From assembly GCF_900696085.1 (NCBI RefSeq), contig NZ_CAADFC020000032.1:124001-188000 (forward strand): a DNA stretch of 64,000 nucleotides, in the 5' to 3' direction. The notes beneath the pieces are model-generated. The model had not been told where the DNA came from, searched no databases, and saw nothing but the letters and a program-made list of their open reading frames with translations. The stretch is from Bradyrhizobium ivorense (GTDB taxonomy: Bacteria > Pseudomonadota > Alphaproteobacteria > Rhizobiales > Xanthobacteraceae). Made by a program: the position numbers and the translations under genes. Below are positions 52,454-62,097 of this stretch, one piece after another; positions within the stretch are counted from its first letter, which is position 1, and the number at the start of each line of letters is the position of its first letter.

Positions 52454-53368
52454 CTATTGAATCACCGGCTCGCCATGGAAACGACGGTGCAGCTTTTCGC
52501 TGACGCCGAAGCTGATCTCCAGGACGAGCCGCGGCGCGCGCTTGGCCAGCGAACCCGTATGGAATCCGAAGGGATCCTCGACAAAGCCGAAGCCTTCAGG
52601 GCCCGTCAGTTTTACGATTGCTCCGCGGCCATAGGTCCGCTCGATCTCCTCCAAGGGGTGGCCGACTGTGAGGGTGAACTGGTGCCGCAGGAAGCGCTGC
52701 CTGTGGCTGCCCATGACATAGAGATGCGGGCCCGACTTTTCGTCAACCGCTTCGATGTAGAAGAAGTACTTGATCATCCGCCAATCATCGAGATCGAAAT
52801 GAAACCGGTCCTGTGAGGCCAAATGGAGGTCGTAGTCTTTCGCCTTCTTGCTCGGAAAGCTCCACCACAGCCGCGTCGCGGTGACGCGCGCCTCGCCTCC
52901 CAGGTAGTTCTGGGCGATCTGCAACAATAGCGGATCCTGCTGGACGCGGCGGGCCGCTTCGCAATCCAGCACGCGTTCGAAGAAGTGGCCGGTGACAATG
53001 GCTTTCCCTGTCGCAAGCTCGACCGAGCGATGGTCCTCGGCGACCAGCTCAATTTTGCGGTCGAAATTGCCGAAACAGGGCGTGCGTCGGGCAAAGGAAG
53101 AGATTTCCGAGGTGATATCGGTCGGAAGCCTGACGCCCTGAAATAACCCGTCTCGCCGCAACTGCTCCGTCACCTGCTCGACATCAAGTTCCGGGAAAAG
53201 CGTGTTCGTGGAATCGATGTGTTCGGGCGCAGCGGTCAACCTCCATGCGAGGTTGCGGAACAGCATCAGGCGTCCCAGCGCAAACATCGGCAACCACCGG
53301 GGATTTTCCTTGATGTCGGCTACATGTGTCGGCAACCGTCTGAGCATTCGCTGTAGTCTTGTGACCAT
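52454..53368 (-). CDS. Phytanoyl-CoA dioxygenase (PhyH)-like Fe(II)/2-oxoglutarate oxygenase
   Basis: From ATG 53368 the product has 304 residues. The double-stranded beta-helix core shows RFHFDLDDWRMIKYFFYIEAVDEKSGPHLYVMGSH, where HFD is the HxD iron motif; the distal His is in DPFGFHTGSL, followed by RLVLEISFG. This is the PhyH family layout, hydroxylating a lipid-like or small-molecule substrate. The N-terminal 90 residues are unassigned. An in-frame TTG 21 bases upstream is the alternative start. It lies 150 bases from the IS66 element, whose insertion may have cut its original context. Confidence 0.8.
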   Translation of the reverse strand: MVTRLQRMLRRLPTHVADIKENPRWLPMFALGRLMLFRNLAWRLTAAPEHIDSTNTLFPELDVEQVTEQLRRDGLFQGVRLPTDITSEISSFARRTPCFGNFDRKIELVAEDHRSVELATGKAIVTGHFFERVLDCEAARRVQQDPLLLQIAQNYLGGEARVTATRLWWSFPSKKAKDYDLHLASQDRFHFDLDDWRMIKYFFYIEAVDEKSGPHLYVMGSHRQRFLRHQFTLTVGHPLEEIERTYGRGAIVKLTGPEGFGFVEDPFGFHTGSLAKRAPRLVLEISFGVSEKLHRRFHGEPVIQ

Positions 53369-53389
53369 TTCTTGGCTCGCTGTACGCAA

Positions 53390-53814
53390 TACGGTGGAAC
53401 CAGTACTTGCAGCAATTCAGACTCCGTTGTTGTTCCAAATTGGACCAAACCACGACGCGCTCTGTCATTCGGCGCACAAATTTGGTCACACGATTGACAC
53501 CCAATCCACCATGCCGGCTATCGCGTCCAAGGAAGGTAAACTGAACATGACCCGGGCAGTCCGCTTCCGTGCGATTGACCCTGAGACATCTTCTGCTATC
53601 GCGAGAGCATCATCCACACTAGCGCTGCTTCCCGGAGACCGCAGCTGCGCTGCAAGACTGGTTGTGTCCTTGCATGCTGCAGAAGCTGCATTCGGTTCTC
53701 CAGACTGGAGTATTAGTCCGTTGTGGCCCCTTGGCAGACATTCACTTAAGCATCGTCGATGTCGGCTTTTGAGAGCAACGCAGACCTCGCTATCCCCGCC
53801 CGCACACCGGATTT
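53390..53814. other. Gap with no recognised gene
   Basis: About 425 bases upstream of the PhyH-like gene. Long open frames here have no ribosome site or similarity. It probably holds the PhyH promoter and decayed sequence leading into the MFS remnant. Confidence 0.4.
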
Positions 53815-53964
53815 ATGAGTACACGCGGTTCGGCGTTCGGCTCCTGGAGCGGCGGCCTGATCCATGACTGGACCCACAGCTCCAATCCGCTGATCGCCTT
53901 CGCGCTGGTCAGCGTGGTGCCTGGCACGATCCCGTTTTTGGTGGTGCCGGCGCTGCGGCGCTGA
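53815..53964 (+). pseudogene. MFS transporter C-terminal remnant
   Basis: Forty-nine codons read MSTRGSAFGSWSGGLIHDWT, then SNPLIAFALVSVVPGTIPFL and VVPALRR stop. The AAxGSWxGGxIHD loop, a final membrane helix and PFLVVPALRR tail are typical of the last helix pair of MFS transporters. The other ten or so helices are missing. It probably belonged to the neighbouring catabolic genes. Confidence 0.65.
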
Positions 53965-54097
53965 ATGAGAGCGTCTTCCAGCGAAGGGAGGCCTTCCGCC
54001 GAAGTCCGCTGGTCCCCAGTGAGCAGACGTTCGTAGCCCGTGCGGTGAGGTCCGAATGGAGCCAGCAGCGGAAAGTCCGGCGGTGCCGGAACGGAAA

Positions 54098-54835
54098 TCA
54101 GGTTGTCCAGCGGATTGCCCTTGTGGCAGCATTCTTGAGCATCAAAACGTCCCAACCCATCATCACACTCGCATAGCCGCGTGCGATGGCAGATTGGACT
54201 TGCTCTTCCGTCAGAGCGACGGCGGACTTCGGCACCTTGGCGGCCGTCGTGGCTCGTTCGAACTGTTGAACGGCCTTCAAAAAGTCCGGGGTGTCGAACT
54301 GGCCGGGGCATCCCAGTTCAACGGAAAGATCGAACGGCGCAAGGACCAAGGCACTGATGCCCTCGACCGCGCAAATTGCCTCGATGTTGTCGATCGCTGA
54401 CTTGGTCTCGACAATTATGTTGCAACTAATTGTGCCCCCAACCTTGGGCAAATAGTCTTCGAGCGATACTCCCCATCTCGAATGGCCGATGAAAGGGCCA
54501 AAGCCACGCCTCCCCCGGGGTGGATAGCGCGTCATCGCTACACATTCTGCAGCCTCTTGCGCGGTGTTCACCAGCGGAAACGTTATCCCTGCGGCTCCCA
54601 TGTCGAGAGCCAGCTTCACCATGGCCTCATCGCACCTGCCGACCCTCACGATGGGACGGCATTTTGTACCGGCCGTGGACGCAATCATTGCGTGGAGGTG
54701 TTCGGGGCCAATTGCTCCGTGCTCCTGGTCGATTACGACCGCGTCTGCACCTGCCTGCGCCAACGCTTGCGTGACGACTGCTGAAGGGATTGTGCAGATG
54801 AACGTAGTACGGATTTTGGGCGCTGGTTCTGCCAT
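54098..54835 (-). CDS. HpcH/HpaI aldolase family protein
   Basis: The 245-residue class II pyruvate aldolase-like enzyme carries TFICTIPSAVVTQALAQAGADAVVIDQEHGAIG, the Arg in PIVRVGR, GAAGITFPLVNT, and an Mg-binding VETKSAIDNIE...LAPFDLSVELG. These enzymes split 2-oxo acids such as 4-hydroxy-2-oxo-heptanedioate into pyruvate and an aldehyde. A TetR-type operator lies 69-89 bases upstream. Bases 53965-54097 downstream hold no supported gene. Confidence 0.9.
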   Translation of the reverse strand: MAEPAPKIRTTFICTIPSAVVTQALAQAGADAVVIDQEHGAIGPEHLHAMIASTAGTKCRPIVRVGRCDEAMVKLALDMGAAGITFPLVNTAQEAAECVAMTRYPPRGRRGFGPFIGHSRWGVSLEDYLPKVGGTISCNIIVETKSAIDNIEAICAVEGISALVLAPFDLSVELGCPGQFDTPDFLKAVQQFERATTAAKVPKSAVALTEEQVQSAIARGYASVMMGWDVLMLKNAATRAIRWTT

Positions 54836-54903
54836 CTCAAGCCCCTTGCGTTTCCACGTTGAGTTGCGGCGCAGCCCTCTTCAGTTCCGCAAGAAATTTG
54901 GCA

Positions 54904-54924
54904 TTGACCGAACCGTTCGGTCAA
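54904..54924. promoter_or_regulatory. TetR-type operator upstream of the aldolase gene
   Basis: Perfect 10-bp half-sites TTGACCGAAC and GTTCGGTCAA are separated by a single C, 69 bases before the aldolase ATG on the minus strand. Length, symmetry and the GACCGAAC half-site are typical of TetR/AcrR-family operators. No tetR gene is in the neighbourhood. Confidence 0.75.
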
Positions 54925-55184
54925 TAGAAATTTCAGCCGAGATGGCTAGCGCCTAACCGGCTGGGTCACAAGCGGTCGTGCTCGGTACAGGCTCGAGGAA
55001 GGCCACAAGCCCCTCAACCGGATTGTCAAGGCGCGTCGGTCTGAAGCGGCTGGTTCTTACTTGTGTACTGAAAGCCGAGTGCTTTGGCTGGTTCGGTCGG
55101 GCTTGCATTCCGAAGCTTGTGGCGTTCACCCGGCATCTCCACCTCCCGCATTGTGCCTCCGCTGTGCCGCAGCGGCTCCGGTGC

Positions 55185-55502
55185 TCGAAGCGGAAATGGT
55201 GGCTCGTGAGTAATGGCGAGGAGGTCGATCTTTGCCTCATTGATCCCGGATTTGAGGTCGGGCTCTACGTAGCGACCGATCTGCAAACTATGACGCGCGT
55301 ATGGATGGGGGATGTTTCAGTAAAGACCGCCGTTGGTTCCGGCGCGATCGAACTCGACGGTTCCCGGGATCTGCGCCAACGCTCCGAACGCTGGCTTGGA
55401 CTAAGCGGATTTGCCGAGAACAGGGATGCTGGGCGTCCGGTAAGGGCTGCCGCAGACCGTACTCGACCCGAGCAGCACGGCAGTTCTGGGCGTTCAGTTT
55501 GA
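55185..55502 (+). pseudogene. HxlR-type regulator C-terminal remnant
   Basis: The segment KWWLVSNGEEVDLCLIDPG, FEVGLYVATDLQTMTRVWMG, DVSVKTAVGSGAIELDG and RWLGLSGFAEN matches the SCP2-like C-terminal domain that follows the winged helix in long HxlR regulators. The DNA-binding half is missing; the upstream frame to 54978 is not regulator-like. An inactive fragment. Confidence 0.65.
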
Positions 55503-55623
55503 GACTCCCCCGGCCGTCCGGTGAGTACAGATTTTGGACTGGCAGCGCGACGAGGAGCGTAGGAGACTAAGACCCAAATATGGGTGCCGCCTTCCGCAAT
55601 GGCGTGGAAATTGGAGAGTTGTC

Positions 55624-57042
55624 ATGGCCCATGCTCTCGCCCAGCAACCCGAGTACAGACTGAGTCAAGCGGCAATCGCCGGCCTTCGTACGTCGCTTCG
55701 CGGCACTCTCCTGCAACCCTCCGACGCTGGATACCACGAAGCGCGCTCGATCTGGAACGGCATGATCGCCAGGGAGCCAGCGCTCATCGCGCGGGTAAGC
55801 GGCGCATCGGACGTCGTCAGTTGTGTGAACTTCGCCCGCGAGAACGGACTGCCGCTGTCGATTCGAGGCGGCGGGCACAATATTGCTGGCGCCGCGCTCT
55901 GCGATCGCGGGCTGATGATCGACATGAGCTTGCGGCGTAGTGTGCGCGTCGACCCCGACAGACGCATCGTGCGGGCAGAGGGTGGCGCTATCTGGGGGGA
56001 TGTCGACCACGAGTCGCAGCCATTCGGCTTGGTGGTTCCGGGCGGCATCGTGTCGAACACCGGCGTTGCTGGGTTCACGATGGGCGGCGGTTTCGGCTGG
56101 ACCTCTCGCAAGTACGCGTACGCGGCGGACAATCTGACTTCCGTCGATATTGTCACCGCGGACGGCGAGCGTCTCCAAGCCAGCGAGACCGAGAACGCCG
56201 ATCTGTTCTGGGCGCTGCGAGGTGGCGGCGGCAATTTTGGCGCCGTCACGTCCTTCGAGTTCCGAGCACATCCACACGGACCGCAGGCGCTATGCGGGAT
56301 GATAGTGTACCCGATGGTGCAAGCACGCGACGTTGCGCATCAGTTTCGTCGGATCACTGCCACGGCGCCGGACGAGTTGTGCTGCTTGCTCATCCTGCGC
56401 ATCGCTCCGCCTGCGCCATTCCTGCCCGAGGAGTTGCACGGCAAGGCAATTGCGGCGATTGCAGTATGCTGGACCGGCGATCCTGCCGCCGGACAGGATG
56501 TGATACGTGCGCTCAAGAGCTTCGGCAAGCCGGCTGCCGACACGATCACGGTAAAGCCGTTCATCGCACATCAGACTTTGCTCGATTCCGGCCAGCCGTT
56601 CGGCCGCCGCTATTACTGGAAGTCGGATTTCTTCGCCGACATGCGCGAGCGCCTGATCGATGCGATGGTCGAGCACGCCGAACGGATTACCTCTCCGCAT
56701 TCCGCTGCTCTGTTCATGCACATGGGCGGCGCTCCTGCCCAACTCGATCGCGGGCTTAATGCCGTCGGTTTCCGGACGGCCCAATACGTGTTGAACGTGC
56801 AGGCGGCCTGGGAAAACCCACAGGAGGATCGCCGTCATATCGAATGGGCGCGCGAATACTGGGCGGCTATCCATCCGTTTTCGAGCGGCACCGGTTATAT
56901 CAATTTCATGACCGAGGACGAGGGCGACACCCGCGTGCGCGCTGCCTATGGCAATCGTCTCTACGAGCGGCTTGCCGAGATCAAGGCCAGATTCGATCCT
57001 GGAAATTTATTCCACGGCGCACAGAACATCCCGCCGCGCTAG
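55624..57042 (+). CDS. FAD-binding oxidoreductase, berberine-bridge (BBE) type
   Basis: The 472-residue enzyme has a VAO/PCMH FAD-binding domain with IRGGGHNIAGAALCDRGLMIDMS, where the His near 85 is the usual covalent flavin site, then GGIVSNTGVAGFTMGGGFGW. The C-terminal BBE segment includes YGNRLYERLAEIKARFDPGNLFH. The second, Cys attachment site of bicovalent members is not seen (AYAADN). It oxidises an alcohol or sugar-like substrate with oxygen. ATG 55624 follows GGAGAGTTGTC. The Bug-type binding protein follows 166 bases downstream. Confidence 0.92.
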   Translation: MAHALAQQPEYRLSQAAIAGLRTSLRGTLLQPSDAGYHEARSIWNGMIAREPALIARVSGASDVVSCVNFARENGLPLSIRGGGHNIAGAALCDRGLMIDMSLRRSVRVDPDRRIVRAEGGAIWGDVDHESQPFGLVVPGGIVSNTGVAGFTMGGGFGWTSRKYAYAADNLTSVDIVTADGERLQASETENADLFWALRGGGGNFGAVTSFEFRAHPHGPQALCGMIVYPMVQARDVAHQFRRITATAPDELCCLLILRIAPPAPFLPEELHGKAIAAIAVCWTGDPAAGQDVIRALKSFGKPAADTITVKPFIAHQTLLDSGQPFGRRYYWKSDFFADMRERLIDAMVEHAERITSPHSAALFMHMGGAPAQLDRGLNAVGFRTAQYVLNVQAAWENPQEDRRHIEWAREYWAAIHPFSSGTGYINFMTEDEGDTRVRAAYGNRLYERLAEIKARFDPGNLFHGAQNIPPR

Positions 57043-57208
57043 ACACTCGTGGACACGCTGGAGGGCAGCCGTGGCGACCGGACGCGTCGTGCGTGAGGAT
57101 CACAGTGTCATCGCCACGTCGGGGTTCCATTCAAGTCAGACCATGTTTCTGTAGTAGATCTGCCCCTCTTGATCATTGAGGCGTACCTGCCGAATTGGGA
57201 GATTCGCC

Positions 57209-58186
57209 ATGAAATTTTCCCGTCGAATGGTCCTGCACTTGGGTTTGAGTGCCTTGGTTACGCCAGCCTTCCTGCGGATCGGGTGGGCTCAAACGTATCC
57301 CGCACGGCCGGTGCGAATGATCGTCCCGTTCGCTCCTGCCGGGACTACTGACATTTCAGCCCGCCTGATCGGCCAGTGGCTTTCTGACCGGCTAGGCCAG
57401 CAATTCGTTATTGAGAACCGAGCAGGGGCCAACGGCAACATTGGAACGGAAGCGGCGCTCAAGGCTGGTCCTGATGGCTACACGCTCCTGATGGTCGATG
57501 CGTCGCCCACCATTAATGCAACTCTCTATGACAAGCTCAATTTCAATTTCGTTCGGGATGCGGCTCCAGTGGCAACGGTCGCGCGTGTGCCGTTCATTCT
57601 CGTAGTCCATCCGTCCGTACCTGCGAAAACGCTCCCTGAATTCATCGCGTACGCGCAGGCCAATCCGGGCAGGATCAACTATGGATCGGCCGGGCGCGGC
57701 AGCACGCTCCATGTGGCAGCTGAGCTCTTCAAGATGTTGGCTGGAGTCGATCTTGTTCATGTGCCTTACAAGGGCGGCGGTCCCGCTATCACGGATGCGA
57801 TCGGCGGCCAAGTGCAGGCCGTGTTTATTCCAGCGCCTGCAGGGATTGAATACGTTCGAGGCGGGCAGTTGCGCGCACTCGGTGTATCTAGTGCGAATCG
57901 ATTTCGAACGTTGCCGGATGTGCCCTCCATAAGCGAGGTCATATCTGAGTACGACGCGATCACGTGGTATGGGTTAGTTGCGCCACGCGACACCTCTACG
58001 GCAATTGTTCAGGCTCTCAACAAAGAGATCAACGCGGGATTAGCTGATCCAAAACTGCAGGCACGTTTCGCCGAGCTTGGCGCAGAAGTATTCCCCGGAT
58101 CATCAGCCGACTTCAGCAAGCTCATCGCCTCCGAGATCGAAAAGTGGAGCAAGGTGATCCGAACCGCAAACATCAAAATCGAGTGA
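57209..58186 (+). CDS. Tripartite tricarboxylate transporter (TTT) substrate-binding protein, Bug/TctC family
   Basis: The 325-residue protein starts MKFSRRMVLHLGLSALVTPA, an exported N-terminus with a twin-arginine-like RR, then the Bug signature YPARPVRMIVPFAPAGTTDISARLI. ENRAGANGNIGTEAALKAGPDGYTLL and HVPYKGGGPAITDAIGGQVQ follow. It binds a carboxylate or amide in the periplasm. TctA/TctB partners are absent, as is common for orphan Bug proteins. It ends the catabolic patch. Confidence 0.93.
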   Translation: MKFSRRMVLHLGLSALVTPAFLRIGWAQTYPARPVRMIVPFAPAGTTDISARLIGQWLSDRLGQQFVIENRAGANGNIGTEAALKAGPDGYTLLMVDASPTINATLYDKLNFNFVRDAAPVATVARVPFILVVHPSVPAKTLPEFIAYAQANPGRINYGSAGRGSTLHVAAELFKMLAGVDLVHVPYKGGGPAITDAIGGQVQAVFIPAPAGIEYVRGGQLRALGVSSANRFRTLPDVPSISEVISEYDAITWYGLVAPRDTSTAIVQALNKEINAGLADPKLQARFAELGAEVFPGSSADFSKLIASEIEKWSKVIRTANIKIE

Positions 58187-58340
58187 ATCCTCGGGCCGTT
58201 AAGGTCAGCTTTGGGTCCACAAGCCGATATCCCCGACGTGAGGTCGCGTGTCTGCTTGACCCGAAAGCGGTCGGCCACGCTCCGATGCTCGCCCTGCCCG
58301 GGCTTTCGACGCTTGAGCTTCAGGTATAATTATACCTCGA

Positions 58341-58382
58341 CGGCTACTTTGCATGGGGTTGTTTTTCGACATTTTGGCAAGG
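58341..58382. repeat. Short repeat with CTTTGCATGGGGTTG core, copy 2
   Basis: Nearly the same 40 bases as 14644-14684 (GGCTACTTTGCATGGGGTTG core, then a T-run and CGACATTTTGGC). This copy lies in the 58187-58482 gap, between the accessory and core segments. The gap holds no other gene. Confidence 0.7.
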
Positions 58383-58482
58383 ACAAGTCCGGCCACGACG
58401 ACGTGGACATGTCAGTCGCGGAAGCCCGCTGACCCGGCTCGTCATCCCGCCCGGGCCGGCATGCGATGGATCGACCGCCGCC

Positions 58483-61400
58483 CTAATTGTTGGTCTGCGG
58501 CAGCTCGTTCGGGCTGTACTGCTTGAACTCGAAGATCTTGCGCGTCAGGCCGGGCGCCAGCGCCGAGATCGGATTGACGCGCAGCACCGGCTGGCTCGGC
58601 GTGCCCACCACCTCATAGGTGACGCCGATCAGGCCTTCATTGCTGCCGGCGCCGAGGAAGATGCCGAAGAACGGGATCTGGCCGAACATGTTGTTCAGCC
58701 CGTACATCGGAATGAAGGTGCCGTTCATCCGCACCTGATTGCCGACATAGTCGATGCTGCCTTCGATGGTGGCGCCGATGCTCGGTCCCTTGACGACGCC
58801 GTTGCTGATCGAGAGCTTGCCGCTCTGCCGCGTGAACTCGGCGCGTAGCGCGTCGAAGGCGATGCCGTTCTGGGTGTTGACGGGGCCGCCCGCGACGGCG
58901 CGGTCGAGCTGGGTCTCGCCCTTCACCGAGAAGTCGCGCAAATTGATCAGGCCTTCCTTGGACCCCTGATCGGGCGTCGGCGGCTCCATCGCCAATGTCA
59001 GCTGGCCGCCGGCCACCTTCGAATAGGTATCGATGAAGCGGAGGAAGGCGCCGGCATCGGCGGTTTGCAGGTAGATCACCTCGCGGGCCTGCAGACGACG
59101 GATGTCGGCCGTAACAGGGGTATCGCGTCCGACCTTGCCGTTCAGCGTGAACGCCTTGAAGAAGCCGTTGCGGCGCGAGATCTTGGCATCGACGCCGCGC
59201 ACCGCCTCGCCGTTGAATCCCATCACCGCGCCGAGCTTGAGATCGACATCGAAGTCGATGCCCTTGCTCTTGTTCTTGGTGTCGGAATCGCGGCCCGAGA
59301 TCGCCGACTTCAGGAAGCCGCGGCCGTCGAACACGTCGCCGCGCATCGTCACCTTCATCACGCCGTCGGGGCCGCGATCGGCCCGCAGCGAGGTCTTGTC
59401 GCCGTCCGATGGCGCATAGGTCGGGAAGTTCGCATTGACGAGGTCGCCGTTCTGGTCGACCTCGAGCGAGCCCTTGATCGAGACGCCGCCGCCGTCGACC
59501 ACGATATCCTCGAACCGGGTCGACTTGTCCTTCGGCACCACGTTGAAGGTCGCCTTGCTCGACCGGCCCGATGCCTTGACCCAGCCCGGCAGGATGTTGT
59601 CGAGCTTCAAGCGCGTGAGATCGGCCTCGATCCCCATCTTGGTGTTGTTGTCACCGCTGCCGATCTTGCCGGACAGCTTGATCGGGATATCGCCGGTCAC
59701 TGCCGGGCCGAGATCCATGCCGAACCGCGCACGGGCGGCGTCATCCAGCGTCGCCTGCAGCTTGACGTCGGCATCGCCGTCGGCCGGCTTGCGGTAGTCG
59801 AGCGACGCCGCCTGACCGTTGATCTTGACGTCGCCTTTGACCTGGAAGCCGGCATTGCTGGCGATCACCTTGAGCGTATTGGCCTCGAGCTTCTGGTTCA
59901 TCACCAGTTTGTCGACGGCTACGCCGGCGACATCGGCGGTGACCGAGTAGGTCGTGTCGGCCTTGGTCAGTTCGCCCTTCACCGGCATGCCGAGATTGAT
60001 GATGGCGGTGACGTTGCCCTTGCTCGAATTGGGATCGATCGGCGGGCCGGAGAGATCGCTGAGCCGTTCGGAGGCAAGCATCTCGGCGGCCGCCGGCACC
60101 GAAGCGTCGACCCGGAACTTGACCTTCGACGGCGACGGCTTGGGCGCCATGTCGGGAATCTCGAAGGTGAAGTCCGAAAAATTGATCTTGCGGCCTGCCG
60201 GCGTGTCGGCGATGCCCTGGCCGATGGTGACGGTCGCGGTGCGGCCGGTCACCCTCGCCTTCAGGTCGGCGTCATGCACCGCCGGCATCTTGTCGACCGG
60301 GCGCACCGTGACGCCGGATGCGACGATGTTGACCGAGAGGCCGTCGTCCGGAATCGGCGGTCCCTTGCGCGACAGATTATGCACCGGCGAATTGACGCCG
60401 ACATCGATGCGCTGGAGCGTGCCGCGGTCGATCCGCTCCAGCACCCATTCGCGCACCTCGGGCACGATGATGGTCGGCCACATCCGCTTCAGCGCCGACG
60501 CCGACATCGGCGTGCCGGCGAAACCGAGCTGCAGCCGCGGCTCGCCGGAATAGTCGACGCTGCCGGTGCCGGCGACGCCGATCTCGCCGTTGGAGATGTC
60601 GGCCTGGGTCAGCAGCACGCGCTTCTTGTCGGTGTCGAAGCGGAAGCCGATGTTGATGCGGTTGAAGATCAGCGGCGGTTCGGCCTTGTCGGAACCGGCC
60701 AGCACGATGGTGCCGCCCGACAGGCCCGCCTGCCAGTCGGTGACGTTGTCGTTCGGCGGCTCGAGGTGGCCGAGCAGCGTGATCCGGTTGGCGCCCGAGA
60801 GGATCTTGATCGGGGCCAGCAGCACGCGCCGCCCGGAATCCCATTCGAGGCTCATCTCGGCGGAATCGATCGCCATCGGATAGTCGGGCGTGTCGGTGTC
60901 GATGACATTGCCGGCGCCGGCGGCGATCTTGCCGCGGAAATAGGTCGGCAGGCCGTCGCGGCCGATCTCGCCCTTCAGTTCGCCCGACAGCGGCAGGTCG
61001 GCGGTATAGGTGAGATCCTTGGTCCGCAGCGCGAGCAGGATGTCGCTGGTGGAGACCTTGTCGGCCTTGATGTCGACCGAGCGCACGCCGTCGACCTGCG
61101 GCCCGATCACGACCCGCACCGACCAGGGCTTTGCGCCCTCCTCGCCGAAGCTGAGCGCCACGCCGCCATTGTGCGGGCGGCGCAGGCTCAGGCTGATATT
61201 CTCAAAGCTCCATTTGTTGCCGCGCTGCTGGTCGTCGACGACGAGATTGCCGTTCTTCAGGCCGATCTCGTTGAGGTTCTGGCCATCGAGGCCGGTCAGG
61301 CTGAGGCTGTCGAGCCAGTCGAGCCCCGCCAGCAGACCGCTTTGCGCCGTATCGGGTGCGGGCGCCGGTGTCGCCGGCTCCGGGGCGACCGGCTGCTGCT

Positions 61401-62097
61401 GCGCGCTAGGCCCGGGCCCCGGGCGCGGGAATGTCGGCGGCAGCCCGGCCTCTTTCTTGGAGGCTACACCGGTGGCGAGCGGTTTGGCGGTTTCGCCGGC
61501 GGACACCGTCACATAGCCGTCGGGCGTGATCCGCACCGACAGTTCCGCGTCGACCAAATTGAGGCTTTCCGCGCGCAGCTGTCCCATCAGCAGCGCCGTT
61601 CCCGACAGCCGCACCTCGGCCTTCGGCGCGCTGGCGACGACCGCATGGTCGCGATCGCGGACGATGATGTCGCGGATACGCACCGCGACCCTGATCCGGC
61701 CGGCGCGCTCGATCTGGGTGCCGCCGACCTCGACGGTATTGCCGTGGCCGATATTCTCCTCGATCGCGGCGGCAAGCCACGGCGTTGCGATGTCGAGGTT
61801 GATTGGCCCGGCGCCGAGCCGCCACCACAGCGCACCGAAACACGTGGCGAAGATCACGACGAGCACCGCCAGCACCAGCCCGATGCGGCGCAGCCAGCGC
61901 TCGCGGTTCATCCAGCGCTGCATGCCGGCGCAGTAATCCGTGAAGCGGTGCAGGCTGGTGTTGGAACGCGACAGCAATTGGCGCGCACGGTCTCCCGCCG
62001 CCTCATCCTGCTCGTCCCACGCGACGTGATCTTCCCATTGCGAGAGATCAGCCTCGGCGCGCGGATTTGGCCCCTGCGGCGACGTATTCCTAGCCAT
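58483..62097 (-). CDS. Large AsmA/DUF3971-like envelope protein
   Basis: From ATG 62097 the product has 1204 residues: an acidic cytoplasmic N-terminus, one membrane helix at about 70-93 (RIGLVLAVLVVIFATCFGALW), then a very long periplasmic region of repeating beta segments (IRVAVRIRDIIVRDRDHAVVASAPKAEVRLSG...), typical of DUF3971/AsmA-type proteins. The C-terminal AsmA-like part reads GATIEGSIDYVGNQVRMNGTF...YEVVGTPSQPVLRVNPISALAPG. Relatives (TamB, YhdP, AsmA) bridge inner and outer membranes and move phospholipids. The open frame runs 501 bases further 5', but without similarity. A long opposite-strand ORF is a shadow. Confidence 0.9.
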   Translation of the reverse strand: MARNTSPQGPNPRAEADLSQWEDHVAWDEQDEAAGDRARQLLSRSNTSLHRFTDYCAGMQRWMNRERWLRRIGLVLAVLVVIFATCFGALWWRLGAGPINLDIATPWLAAAIEENIGHGNTVEVGGTQIERAGRIRVAVRIRDIIVRDRDHAVVASAPKAEVRLSGTALLMGQLRAESLNLVDAELSVRITPDGYVTVSAGETAKPLATGVASKKEAGLPPTFPRPGPGPSAQQQPVAPEPATPAPAPDTAQSGLLAGLDWLDSLSLTGLDGQNLNEIGLKNGNLVVDDQQRGNKWSFENISLSLRRPHNGGVALSFGEEGAKPWSVRVVIGPQVDGVRSVDIKADKVSTSDILLALRTKDLTYTADLPLSGELKGEIGRDGLPTYFRGKIAAGAGNVIDTDTPDYPMAIDSAEMSLEWDSGRRVLLAPIKILSGANRITLLGHLEPPNDNVTDWQAGLSGGTIVLAGSDKAEPPLIFNRINIGFRFDTDKKRVLLTQADISNGEIGVAGTGSVDYSGEPRLQLGFAGTPMSASALKRMWPTIIVPEVREWVLERIDRGTLQRIDVGVNSPVHNLSRKGPPIPDDGLSVNIVASGVTVRPVDKMPAVHDADLKARVTGRTATVTIGQGIADTPAGRKINFSDFTFEIPDMAPKPSPSKVKFRVDASVPAAAEMLASERLSDLSGPPIDPNSSKGNVTAIINLGMPVKGELTKADTTYSVTADVAGVAVDKLVMNQKLEANTLKVIASNAGFQVKGDVKINGQAASLDYRKPADGDADVKLQATLDDAARARFGMDLGPAVTGDIPIKLSGKIGSGDNNTKMGIEADLTRLKLDNILPGWVKASGRSSKATFNVVPKDKSTRFEDIVVDGGGVSIKGSLEVDQNGDLVNANFPTYAPSDGDKTSLRADRGPDGVMKVTMRGDVFDGRGFLKSAISGRDSDTKNKSKGIDFDVDLKLGAVMGFNGEAVRGVDAKISRRNGFFKAFTLNGKVGRDTPVTADIRRLQAREVIYLQTADAGAFLRFIDTYSKVAGGQLTLAMEPPTPDQGSKEGLINLRDFSVKGETQLDRAVAGGPVNTQNGIAFDALRAEFTRQSGKLSISNGVVKGPSIGATIEGSIDYVGNQVRMNGTFIPMYGLNNMFGQIPFFGIFLGAGSNEGLIGVTYEVVGTPSQPVLRVNPISALAPGLTRKIFEFKQYSPNELPQTNN

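Noticed and set aside
30788..58482. Nod-box or tts-box promoters, nod/nif/type III genes
   Set aside because: Although the tRNA-Val site recalls symbiosis islands, I saw no such boxes or genes, so I do not call this a symbiosis island.
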